Positions 25,603-30,775 of a DNA stretch of 30,823 bases are shown piece after piece. This stretch comes from a virus: the IMG/VR virus record IMGVR_UViG_3300025266_000029, positions 1 through 30,823 of that record. One strand, given 5' to 3'. How positions within the stretch are numbered: position 1 is the first letter of the stretch; each line of letters starts with the position of its first letter. Position numbers and translations under genes: made by a program. A model generated the notes under the pieces. The model had not been told where the DNA came from, searched no databases, and worked only from the letters and a program-made list of their open reading frames with translations.

Positions 25603-27246
25603 TTATGCGCTCATGGATGATTTGGTTTTCTCGCCTTTAAGTAATCCAGGGAGCTTGTCTCGCCAGGTCGGGACATGCTCAACGCGCTCAACAAAGGTGC
25701 TGAACTCCGTCATCATGAGACCTATCCAAGCCAAGGCGTCTACCTGATCGTCGTGTACCCCATTCGGGAAGCGCAATAACTCTGCTACCAGCGGGCCCGT
25801 AAATTGTTCCTCTTTGGGCAGATGTACCATGCCCTGCTGCATTCGTCCTTGGATCGCTCTGGCCCGCGCTTCTTTATCCCTGCGGCCCGTCTTAAGATCT
25901 TTAAAATATGCTTCGTACAAGCCGCGCTCACGTACGCGCTTCTCGAGGAACGGCCCGAGAGCCATCTCGATGTGCCCTTTCTCAATGCCTATAATTGACG
26001 GCTTCCACAGCTCATACATGTCGAGTATCTGCTCGACTAGTTCAAAGCCGTCAAACCGTCCGCGGACCATGTCCACGACGTACAGCGCATCTTGTTCATC
26101 GACGCCCACCACAATACCCACGGTGTAATCGTTTCTATCGTTCTTGCCGATAGCCAAATCCCACGCGCAGTAGAACCGCATTCGGTCATGGTCTATATCG
26201 TCAGAGTCGTAGTAGGAAATCATGTCTCGGGTGAAGTAATCACCGTCATCAGCAACAGGGTTTTGCTGATATAGGGCAGACCAATCTCGTGGGCCTACCG
26301 CACGCTCGATTCTTTCTAGGGCTGCTTCGTCATATCGCTCTCTGTGGAGCGCTTCCCCTTGGTTTCTAAACTTCTCATCGACTTCTGCTCGGGCGGGGTA
26401 GTTAACAACTTCCCACTGTTCACCTTTATCTGCTGCTGCTTTAAGTAACCGTCCTGCAAGATCATCATCATGCCAGCGAGTAAGGATAACCAGCACACCG
26501 CCACCAGGCGCAAGACGCGTGTATGCCGTACTTGTATACCAGTCCCAGGCGCTCTCGCGGGCGTTCGCTGATTCGGCGTCATCTCTGTTTTTTACCGGAT
26601 CATCAATGACAAGGATATGAGCACCCTTGCCAGTAATACCGCCACCAACACCGGCAGCGACATAACCGCCGCCAGAAGTAGTAAGCCATGCTTCAGCAGA
26701 CTGCGACTGTGGATCGAGACGAGTCTTAAAAGCTGACTTATATCCCTCTTCACGCAGCAGGCCACGTACCTTACGCGAGAAGCCCATAGCGAGAGAGCCA
26801 GAGTAAGAACAGCTGATAAACTCGTGCTGGGGGTGCCGTCCGAGGTGCCACGCTGGGAACGCCACTGATGCAAGCGTACTTTTACCGTGTCGTGGTGGCA
26901 TAAATAGCATAAGTCTCGGAGACTTCTTATCAGCAACATCTCGTGAGAACTCCTCTAGGCGATTACAAATATCTTTATGTACCCACCCCGCTGAGTAGTC
27001 AGGGTTAAACCTTTCTACAAAGGGTAATAGGCGTTTACGCGTCAGGAACCGTAGAGCAAGTTCCGCGCGCGCCTTCTCCTCTACCGATTCCGCTTTGGTG
27101 GGCACCGGTTCGGGGATCGCGGGTAACGGCCCCTGCTCCGCGATCTCCGCTTTACAATAGACACAGAGTCGGTCGTCTCCAGAGTAGAGTGTCTCTGGAT
27201 GCGTCGCTTTACAGCGTATGCATTCGACCTTATTAACTTCAGTCAT
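25603..27246 (-). CDS. terL: Terminase large subunit with N-terminal zinc ribbon
   Basis: This 547-residue DNA-packaging motor and nuclease has Walker A PPRHGKST at residues 117-124, Walker B ILVIDD at 211-216 and a coupling motif LTRWHDD near 255-261. The C-terminal RNase-H-like nuclease has DLAIGKNDRND (Asp363), IGIEKG (Glu422) and HDDQVDALAW (Asp499/500). Residues 9-31 add an unusual CxxC...CxxC pair (Cys9, 12, 28, 31) that looks like a zinc ribbon, followed by a Pro-rich linker. I infer this may contact DNA or the small subunit; it is not part of the core terminase fold. AAGAGAG lies 5 bases before the ATG, and the start overlaps the stop of the zinc-ribbon mini-gene by 8 bases. Confidence 0.95.
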   Translation of the reverse strand: MTEVNKVECIRCKATHPETLYSGDDRLCVYCKAEIAEQGPLPAIPEPVPTKAESVEEKARAELALRFLTRKRLLPFVERFNPDYSAGWVHKDICNRLEEFSRDVADKKSPRLMLFMPPRHGKSTLASVAFPAWHLGRHPQHEFISCSYSGSLAMGFSRKVRGLLREEGYKSAFKTRLDPQSQSAEAWLTTSGGGYVAAGVGGGITGKGAHILVIDDPVKNRDDAESANARESAWDWYTSTAYTRLAPGGGVLVILTRWHDDDLAGRLLKAAADKGEQWEVVNYPARAEVDEKFRNQGEALHRERYDEAALERIERAVGPRDWSALYQQNPVADDGDYFTRDMISYYDSDDIDHDRMRFYCAWDLAIGKNDRNDYTVGIVVGVDEQDALYVVDMVRGRFDGFELVEQILDMYELWKPSIIGIEKGHIEMALGPFLEKRVRERGLYEAYFKDLKTGRRDKEARARAIQGRMQQGMVHLPKEEQFTGPLVAELLRFPNGVHDDQVDALAWIGLMMTEFSTFVERVEHVPTWRDKLPGLLKGEKTKSSMSA

Positions 27247-27388
27247 CTAACTCTCTTGGTACGTAAAACTCGACGTGCGCTTGGCATGTTGGACAGCTAA
27301 AGTTGGACACCATGACGTACTCTTCGCAATTTTCACAATCGTGGTCTCCGCCCCATATAAGCTCTGTCTTACACGTCCAACAGTCCAT
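27239..27388 (-). CDS. 49-aa zinc-ribbon protein
   Basis: This short protein has three CxxC pairs in 49 residues (Cys3/6, 18/21, 32/35), within MDCWTCKTELIWGGDHDCEN and SNFSCPTCQAHVEFYVP. It must bind one or more zinc ions. The motif CWTCKTELIWGGDHD is familiar from small phage proteins near terminase genes, but no function is known to me. A longer reading from 27529 is possible in the same frame, but it would cover the 57-aa gene, so I use the ATG at 27388, one base after that gene's stop. The stop overlaps the TerL start by 8 bases. Coupling is likely, since no strong ribosome site is visible. Confidence 0.75.
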   Translation of the reverse strand: MDCWTCKTELIWGGDHDCENCEEYVMVSNFSCPTCQAHVEFYVPRELDD

Positions 27389-27389
27389 A

Positions 27390-27563
27390 CTAGTAGCCGT
27401 ACTTTTTCTTGGGCTTAGCTTTTGGCGCATCGCCTTTCGACTTTTTCCTTTTAACAGGCGTACCTGTAATTTTAGTTGTGGAGATCTTCTTGCCACCAGG
27501 TTTGCCTGATACTGCGGCGTTTCGCGCAATCGCCTTTGTCTGCTTATAAACAGTCTTAGTCAT
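27390..27563 (-). CDS. 57-aa highly basic protein
   Basis: This small gene encodes 57 residues starting MTKTVYKQTKAIARNAAVSG and ending in a strongly basic tail (PVKRKKSKGDAPKAK, PKKKYGY). About one third of residues are Lys or Arg. TAAGAG lies about 10 bases before the ATG, and the gene sits two bases after the small-terminase stop and one base before the zinc-ribbon start, filling the gap exactly. This tight packing is the best evidence that it is real. The charge suggests nucleic-acid binding, possibly in packaging. No family recognised. Confidence 0.72.
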   Translation of the reverse strand: MTKTVYKQTKAIARNAAVSGKPGGKKISTTKITGTPVKRKKSKGDAPKAKPKKKYGY

Positions 27564-27565
27564 AA

Positions 27566-28081
27566 TCAATCGCTCTTAGGTTCTAGGTAGTCAATGTCTT
27601 TACCCGCAATCTTCAACAAGTCTTCGTCACTCATGCGCTCCAACTGCTTAGTGCCGTTGATGTTGATGTTTACTTGTGTAGCGTTCTCAGGTGCAGCCAA
27701 ACCGTGCAGCTTGACCAACGAATCGGTGGTGTTCTTCATTTCAGTGGCGTTTGCCGAGGAGTTATAGGCTTCCATATACATCATGTGAGCGTGCTGATTG
27801 GAGAACCGCACCTCTTCACGCATCTCCTGGCGGAAATACTCAATCGCTTTTTGTACTTCGGGAACTTTTGCAGCGGCGTAAGCCGCCTGGGGGCAGGAGT
27901 AACCAGCACCACGTCCAGCAGCTGCAGTCGTCATCCCCGAAGAGATGAGCGAGACCAGCTTTTCTTGCTGCATGGTTAATGATCCACGGCTTATGCCCAT
28001 GTAGGGCATATGCGATTGGAATTCGGTGTGCTCACTGACTATGTCAGTGGACGGTTGACCCTGCTGGGGTTGCTGATCCAT
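27566..28081 (-). CDS. terS: Terminase small subunit
   Basis: This 171-residue protein is the DNA-recognition subunit of the packaging motor. After a Gln-rich, flexible N-terminus (DQQPQQGQPSTDIV) it has an HTH-like helical region at about residues 36-77 (LTMQQEKLVSLISSGMTTAA then GRGAGYSCPQAAYAAAKVPE), the usual terminase small-subunit layout. A helical middle follows (VQKAIEYFRQEMREEVRF) with HAHMMYMEAYNSSANATEMK and VKLHGLAAPE, then a C-terminal segment MSDEDLLKIAGKDI for TerL contact. Location just upstream of TerL supports it. The start at 28081 overlaps the 88-aa gene by 38 bases and has only a weak GACGAG site; a later ATG (codon 25) is possible but would lose little. Confidence 0.82.
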   Translation of the reverse strand: MDQQPQQGQPSTDIVSEHTEFQSHMPYMGISRGSLTMQQEKLVSLISSGMTTAAAGRGAGYSCPQAAYAAAKVPEVQKAIEYFRQEMREEVRFSNQHAHMMYMEAYNSSANATEMKNTTDSLVKLHGLAAPENATQVNININGTKQLERMSDEDLLKIAGKDIDYLEPKSD

Positions 28082-28310
28082 AGAACTCGTCGTCGTTATC
28101 TAGATATACAAATACAGGGCCGCCCTTGACTTTTTCCTCAGACATCTCTGTTAAATAGTCATAGGCATACTCTTCGGTATGCCCGCATGCCAAGATAATT
28201 TCTATAGCTTTATCAAAGTCGTAAGCAAGAACTTCGCGTCCATTAATAACTGCGGACCCGAGGATCGCGGCGTCTAAACCGGAGATAGCTACTACTTCTA
28301 TTGTACTCAT
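28044..28310 (-). CDS. 88-aa protein of unknown function, first in the packaging run
   Basis: The protein has 88 residues: MSTIEVVAISGLDAAILGSA, then VINGREVLAYDFDKAIEIIL, HTEEYAYDYLTEMSEEKVKG and GPVFVYLDNDDEFYGSATPA. It is acidic and mixed alpha/beta. I recognise no family. The reading frame overlaps the small terminase gene by 38 bases. The ATG lacks any Shine-Dalgarno sequence: only five bases separate it from a perfect operator-like dyad that carries a promoter-like pair TTGTGA/TAATAT, so its mRNA may start at or very near the ATG. Expression would then be directly controlled by whatever binds the dyad. Confidence 0.65.
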   Translation of the reverse strand: MSTIEVVAISGLDAAILGSAVINGREVLAYDFDKAIEIILACGHTEEYAYDYLTEMSEEKVKGGPVFVYLDNDDEFYGSATPAGSTVH

Positions 28311-28315
28311 ATAGT

Positions 28316-28344
28316 ATATTAGCTGAGCTAATATTTAATCACAA
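28316..28344 (-). promoter_or_regulatory. Promoter with embedded operator-like dyad, possible leaderless start
   Basis: The dyad at 28316-28334 is perfect: ATATTAGCT and AGCTAATAT around one central base. On the minus strand TTGTGA (28344-28339), a 17-base spacer, and TAATAT (28321-28316) form a sigma-70-like pair, each 4/6 to consensus. The -10 lies within the dyad, so a bound protein would block RNA polymerase. The predicted start of RNA falls at about the ATG at 28310. Confidence 0.6.
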
Positions 28345-28805
28345 GAAGAATCGTTAATAGTCTTCACCCACCAATAAAACATGTCTTCAGATAGGGTATG
28401 TTTCATGATGTTTATCCGATAGCAGACGAGCTGCGTGTTGGCGACGGTATAACCTTTTTTCCCATTGATACGATCTATTGAGGCGTTACAGTCTTTCCAT
28501 CCTGAGCCGTCTTTGTGGTGAGTCAGGAACACCCCTGAAATTGCGCACCTCCCCTTTTGCGCCTCCCACAAGGCTATAAAGTCCTCGGGTGTCAGGTCCC
28601 ATACGTAGTCTGCTCCGCGCTTGCCAGAGCGTGCGTTAGATTTACTCTGGGAGAAGAGGTTCCGTAGGTAGTTTTCATAGGACGCAGATATGCGGATCTG
28701 CTCTTTCTTTTGTTTACAAGAGGGGCATGTTTTTCTACCTGATTTAACTGAGTTGGGCGGTAACAGTTGGTGACATGCTGCGCATTTTATAAGGGGGGGT
28801 GCCAT
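28335..28805 (-). CDS. HNH endonuclease-like protein with N-terminal zinc ribbon
   Basis: The protein has 156 residues. The N-terminus has CAAC (Cys8/11) and CPSC (Cys27/30), a zinc ribbon. The C-terminal part has RCAISGVFLTHHK, then NASIDRINGKKGYTVANTQL and VCYRINIMKHTL. This is the variant HNH pattern often seen in phage enzymes, with SIDRI, GYT, N and LVC...N..K, where the first His of the classical motif is replaced. It may be a stand-alone homing-type nuclease or a packaging helper, since HNH proteins beside terminases assist cos cleavage in HK97-like phages. I choose the ATG at 28805; an in-frame ATG at 28820 lies inside the dyad. Neither has a clear Shine-Dalgarno site. Confidence 0.82.
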   Translation of the reverse strand: MAPPLIKCAACHQLLPPNSVKSGRKTCPSCKQKKEQIRISASYENYLRNLFSQSKSNARSGKRGADYVWDLTPEDFIALWEAQKGRCAISGVFLTHHKDGSGWKDCNASIDRINGKKGYTVANTQLVCYRINIMKHTLSEDMFYWWVKTINDSSCD

Positions 28806-28810
28806 AATGC

Positions 28811-28829
28811 ATATTAGCATACCTAATAT
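28811..28829 (-). promoter_or_regulatory. Operator-like dyad 5 bases ahead of the HNH gene start
   Basis: Perfect ATATTAG-N5-CTAATAT. On the minus strand its proximal end reads TAATAT, then GCATT, then the ATG, the same spacing as at the 88-aa gene. A T-rich and A-rich tract lies 10-40 bases farther upstream and could act as an UP element. No convincing -35 hexamer is visible. Confidence 0.6.
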
Positions 28830-29029
28830 TTTTGGGTGATTTTTTTCAGAAAAAAAATATAAAAAGTACGTTTATATCTCTCATGGACTATCTCCCCCCC
28901 GAGACTACAGACCACCCCCTTCCCCGAATCGTATTCATGGAACCTTGTTCGCGATTCACGGCCAGGGACCCCTATGCGTTTTCTCCTACGTCGAAACCGG
29001 TCGGTATCAATAATGAAACTAGCTCATAA

Positions 29030-29048
29030 GAGTTAGTACTACTAAGAG
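29030..29048 (+). promoter_or_regulatory. Degenerate operator-like dyad ahead of the first rightward gene
   Basis: The core TTAGTA-C-TACTAA is a perfect 6+1+6 dyad; outer bases diverge from the ATATTAG-N5-CTAATAT form. It is centred at 29039, 18 bases before the ATG at 29057, and the ribosome site AAGAGAG overlaps its right edge. Confidence 0.45.
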
Positions 29049-29056
29049 AGATCATC

Positions 29057-29248
29057 ATGAACTTCAAATCAAAAGCAATGCTCGCAGCCAACACGTTCGC
29101 CAACAAAAAGACTTACACCAAGGTCACCACGTTTGTTAAAAACAACTGGGAAGAAATACTCATAGTCGCAGTAACAGCCTACCTCGTTGAAGACATCATT
29201 GACCCAGACGTCTTAGTCTCTGCCGCTGAAGAAGGAGTACTGGTATGA
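29057..29248 (+). CDS. 63-aa small protein with one hydrophobic segment
   Basis: The protein has 63 residues: a basic N-terminus (NFKSKAMLAANTFANKKTYT), then a hydrophobic segment at about residues 33-48 (EILIVAVTAYLVEDII) and an acidic C-terminus. It could be an inner-membrane or membrane-associated protein. I recognise no family. AAGAGAG lies about 6 bases before the ATG. It is the first gene of the rightward block and overlaps the next by four bases (ATGA), so the genes form an operon. A strong ribosome site and a promoter-like region upstream support it as a real, probably early gene. Confidence 0.65.
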   Translation: MNFKSKAMLAANTFANKKTYTKVTTFVKNNWEEILIVAVTAYLVEDIIDPDVLVSAAEEGVLV

Positions 29249-29442
29249 ACAAGAATCATCCCCACCTCATCACCTGGTGCATTGGCGCCTTTCTGCTAAG
29301 CACGGCTGTCCCGTTCGCGGGACTGGCACTCATCCCGGTCTACATAGTCATCGAACGCCGCCGCAGAGCCGAGGCAGCACGCCTCGCTCACCTCAGCTAC
29401 AAATATGCCTTTGAAGCCCACGCCAACATGAGGAATAAGTAA
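29245..29442 (+). CDS. 65-aa membrane protein (two hydrophobic segments)
   Basis: The protein has 65 residues. Residues 8-36 are hydrophobic with a short turn (LITWCIGAFLLSTAVPFAGL then ALIPVYIVI), enough for a membrane hairpin. They are followed by a strongly basic stretch ERRRRAEAARLAH, which should stay in the cytoplasm. Family unknown; small membrane proteins in phage early regions often modify host membrane functions, but that is only context. GAAGGAG lies about 7 bases before the ATG. The start overlaps the previous stop (ATGA), and the stop overlaps the next start (TAATG). Confidence 0.65.
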   Translation: MNKNHPHLITWCIGAFLLSTAVPFAGLALIPVYIVIERRRRAEAARLAHLSYKYAFEAHANMRNK

Positions 29443-29627
29443 TGAGATATTCCAAAGCCTACGACGAATATACCCGTGAACCACGGACCACGACCTTTAA
29501 CCGCGCTCCACGACGCACGAACCACGCTCAAGAGCTTGCCGATCGCTATTCGGAGTACACGCGCATGGGCTTCAGCCATGACGATGCACGTCGCCTGGCC
29601 TATCACCATCACTCCAACAAACTATAA
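29442..29627 (+). CDS. 61-aa basic protein with heptad DNA repeat inside
   Basis: The protein has 61 residues with Arg, His and Tyr abundant: YSKAYDEYTREPRTTTFNRA, PRRTNHAQELADRYSEYTRM, GFSHDDARRLAYHHHSNKL. The C-terminal half, with MGFSHDDARRLAYHH, looks like a short helix-loop-helix or UBA-like segment. The N-terminal half is encoded by degenerate 7-base repeats (29475-29530), so that part of the protein may be shaped by DNA function rather than by selection on protein. GAGGAATAAGTA precedes the ATG, and TAATG couples it to the gene before. No family recognised. Confidence 0.6.
   Translation: MRYSKAYDEYTREPRTTTFNRAPRRTNHAQELADRYSEYTRMGFSHDDARRLAYHHHSNKL
29475..29530. repeat. Degenerate 7-base repeats (GAACCAC-like)
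   Basis: Bases 29475-29495 read CGT then GAACCAC, GGACCAC, GACC; after a gap follow GCTCCAC, GACGCAC and GAACCAC. The heptad form is roughly GRNYCAC. Related runs occur at 29759-29812, 30141-30180 and 30520-30540. Confidence 0.55.
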
Positions 29628-29638
29628 GGATACGCATC

Positions 29639-29758
29639 ATGTTTATAGGAACGTTCTTAGTATTCACGCTCATCATAGTACTCAGCGGAGGCTCCGGCCT
29701 CGCCCAACTCCTCATGAATCATGAACAGCGGTCGGAGAAAACCCATGAAAAAGACTGA
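29639..29758 (+). CDS. 39-aa single-span membrane protein
   Basis: The protein starts MFIGTFLVFTLIIVLSGGSG, which is one membrane segment (residues 2-16), and ends with a polar tail (LLMNHEQRSEKTHEKD). ATAAGGA lies about 8 bases before the ATG, eleven bases after the previous stop. Small size keeps confidence moderate, but the strong ribosome site and hydrophobic pattern favour it. The next candidate gene overlaps its end by 14 bases. No family recognised. Confidence 0.55.
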   Translation: MFIGTFLVFTLIIVLSGGSGLAQLLMNHEQRSEKTHEKD

Positions 29759-29846
29759 ACGAATCATGAATCGCGCTCCACGGTCCGCGGCTCGTGCCTC
29801 GCGCGCCCGCACAGCAATGTGTGTAATGGACGGAAAATGTGTGTAA
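29745..29846 (+). CDS. Possible 33-aa basic peptide running into the iteron array
   Basis: The frame reads MKKTERIMNRAPRSAARASR then ARTAMCVMDGKCV. CGGAGAAAACCC places GGAG about 7 bases before the ATG. The final codons come from the TGTGTGTAATG repeats, whose TAA provides the stop. It could be a real basic peptide or an accidental frame across heptad-repeat DNA (29759-29812). The NRAPR motif also occurs in the 61-residue protein, because both come from the same repeat DNA. Confidence 0.35.
   Translation: MKKTERIMNRAPRSAARASRARTAMCVMDGKCV
29759..29812. repeat. Degenerate 7-base repeat run
   Basis: From 29761 the sequence divides into heptads GAATCAT, GAATCGC, GCTCCAC, GGTCCGC, GGCTCGT, GCCTCGC, GCGCCCG. 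It follows the same pattern as the run at 29475 and directly precedes the iteron array. Confidence 0.6.
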
Positions 29847-30123
29847 TGTTTATTTCGAGACCATTACACACAACTTATCTATGTATATCAATGACTTACA
29901 CCAATGTGTGTAATGTGTGTAATGTGTGTAACGGTTTCTGAGTTCATATTAGAACTTGTTTCAAACACTGTTTTATTTTGTAAAAGGAAATTCAATTTGA
30001 AATCCATTACACACATTACACACATCTCTACAGCCCCCGTGTTTCCTCACTTTATACCCTCTAAACCATTACACACATTGCTACACACACATTACACACA
30101 TTGGGTAGTTCATTACACACAAC
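29816..30123. repeat. Iteron-like array: eleven TGTGTGTAATG copies flanking an AT-rich core
   Basis: Forward copies begin near 29818, 29838, 29905, 29914 and 29923, the last three in 9-base tandem. Inverted copies (CATTACACACA) lie at 29862, 30005, 30014, 30067, 30090 and 30111. The left side is mostly forward and the right side all inverted. The core 29934-30003 is AT-rich, with a TTTCAAA/TTTGAAA inverted pair at 29960-29966 and 29996-30002. The structure is like an iteron replication origin with an unwinding element, or a cooperative binding array for one regulator. The 449 bases from 29847 to 30295 contain no convincing gene. Confidence 0.85.
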
Positions 30124-30140
30124 AAGAATATAGAGCTAAA

Positions 30141-30180
30141 CGTGAACCATAAATCACGAATATCGGACACTATGTCCACT
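30141..30180. repeat. Degenerate heptad run with small dyads between array and next operon
   Basis: From 30144 heptads read GAACCAT, AAATCAC, GAATATC, GGACACT. It includes dyads CGTGA...TCACG (30141-30158) and GGACA-CTA-TGTCC (30165-30177). It is similar to the runs at 29475 and 29759 but more diverged. Confidence 0.4.
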
Positions 30181-30211
30181 AACCATGGAAATCGACTCAC
30201 GCTACGCGTTC

Positions 30212-30231
30212 ATCGGTCGGTTTCTTCTATA
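30212..30231 (+). promoter_or_regulatory. Repeated 20-bp element ahead of a rightward operon (promoter candidate)
   Basis: ATCGGTCGGTTTCTTCTATA matches the copy at 30795-30814 at 19 of 20 positions. TATAAG at its right end is a good -10 box, but no -35 consensus lies at the usual distance, so it may need an activator or serve a phage RNA polymerase. A shorter relative (CGGTCGGTATC) lies at 28998. Confidence 0.55.
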
Positions 30232-30257
30232 AGTACACAATTATGTGTGCCGTGTTA

Positions 30258-30276
30258 ATATTAGTATTACTACTAT
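30258..30276 (+). promoter_or_regulatory. Operator-like dyad ahead of the second rightward operon
   Basis: ATATTAG-N5-CTACTAT has one mismatch to the dyad consensus. It lies between the 20-bp element (30212-30231) and the ribosome site TAGGAGGA of the next gene, where a bound protein could stop transcription. Confidence 0.6.
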
Positions 30277-30295
30277 TCCGTAGGAGGAATAAGCC

Positions 30296-30496
30296 ATGAA
30301 TAATTTCCAATCGATTAACTTAAACGTAGATCACTGGGATATGTTAGCGTCCGAGCGTCATACGACAGCATTGGATTACACGAACTATGATCTTGTAGCT
30401 TTGTGTGATGATATTAGCTGTACTAATAGTAATGATGATAATAAGCCTTGGAACTACAACGAGCTAGCATCGTCTGGCAAGTGGGGTATGTCATGA
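30296..30496 (+). CDS. 66-aa protein of unknown function
   Basis: The protein has 66 residues: MNNFQSINLNVDHWDMLASE, RHTTALDYTNYDLVALCDDI and SCTNSNDDNKPWNYNELASS. It is acidic and Asn/Asp-rich with no clear domain. A near-ideal ribosome site, TAGGAGGA, lies about 8 bases before the ATG, and the 20-bp element and dyad upstream suggest regulated expression. Its stop overlaps the next start (ATGA). No family recognised. Confidence 0.65.
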   Translation: MNNFQSINLNVDHWDMLASERHTTALDYTNYDLVALCDDISCTNSNDDNKPWNYNELASSGKWGMS

Positions 30497-30762
30497 ACCA
30501 AGTTGAATTTAACTTCGAGCGTGAACCACGAGACGAGAACTTCGTGGAGTGGTTCAACGACCACAAAGACTACTTAAGTAGTACGTTCTTCAGCACATAT
30601 CAAAATCTAGAACGAACCTACGACGCTGATCTGGAGTCCTACCACCGTCAAACCTTCGAGGAGTGGACCACCATCATGTATCAAATAGATATAGACCCTG
30701 TGCGTTCATACAGCACGACCAACGGTTATATCGCCAACAGCCATGTGTTAGTAGCGCAGTAA
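30493..30762 (+). CDS. 89-aa acidic protein of unknown function
   Basis: The protein has 89 residues: MNQVEFNFEREPRDENFVEW, FNDHKDYLSSTFFSTYQNLE, YDADLESYHRQTFEEWTTIM then YQIDIDPVRSYSTTNGYIAN. It is acidic and aromatic-rich and probably helical in the middle. I place the start at 30493 rather than an alternative start at 30448 because it gives the ATGA overlap seen throughout this block, with GTGGGG upstream. It ends 14 bases before a perfect palindrome that probably begins the next control region. No family recognised. Confidence 0.65.
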   Translation: MNQVEFNFEREPRDENFVEWFNDHKDYLSSTFFSTYQNLERTYDADLESYHRQTFEEWTTIMYQIDIDPVRSYSTTNGYIANSHVLVAQ

Positions 30763-30775
30763 AAACAAACATCAT

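Larger units (their letters stand above)
28806..29056. other. Divergent control region between leftward and rightward genes
   Basis: This 251-base stretch separates the two gene blocks. From left to right it holds: the HNH-side dyad (28811-28829), an A/T palindrome of seven Ts and seven As around CAG (28839-28858), a C-run-rich tract (28894-28925) that gives G-runs on the minus strand, a heptad-like tract around 28932-28975, an element CGGTCGGTATC (28998-29008) related to those at 30212 and 30795, and a weaker dyad at 29030-29048 just before the first rightward gene. No convincing gene is present. Confidence 0.55.

Noticed and set aside
27389-27529. N-terminal extension of the zinc-ribbon protein to 96 residues
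   Set aside because: The extension fully overlaps the well-placed 57-aa gene in another frame; the ATG at 27388 gives tight gene packing.
28832-29029. Possible 65-aa rightward gene in the divergent region
   Set aside because: It needs a TTG start inside a T-rich run, has no ribosome site, a low-complexity sequence, and crosses obvious control elements.
29816-30123. CRISPR array
   Set aside because: The units are 11 bases, occur in both orientations, and have irregular short spacers; no Cas genes are nearby.
29904-30152. Possible 82-aa rightward gene across the iteron array
   Set aside because: It is an accidental frame through TGTGTGTAATG repeats (protein starts MCVMCVMCVTV) with no separate ribosome site.
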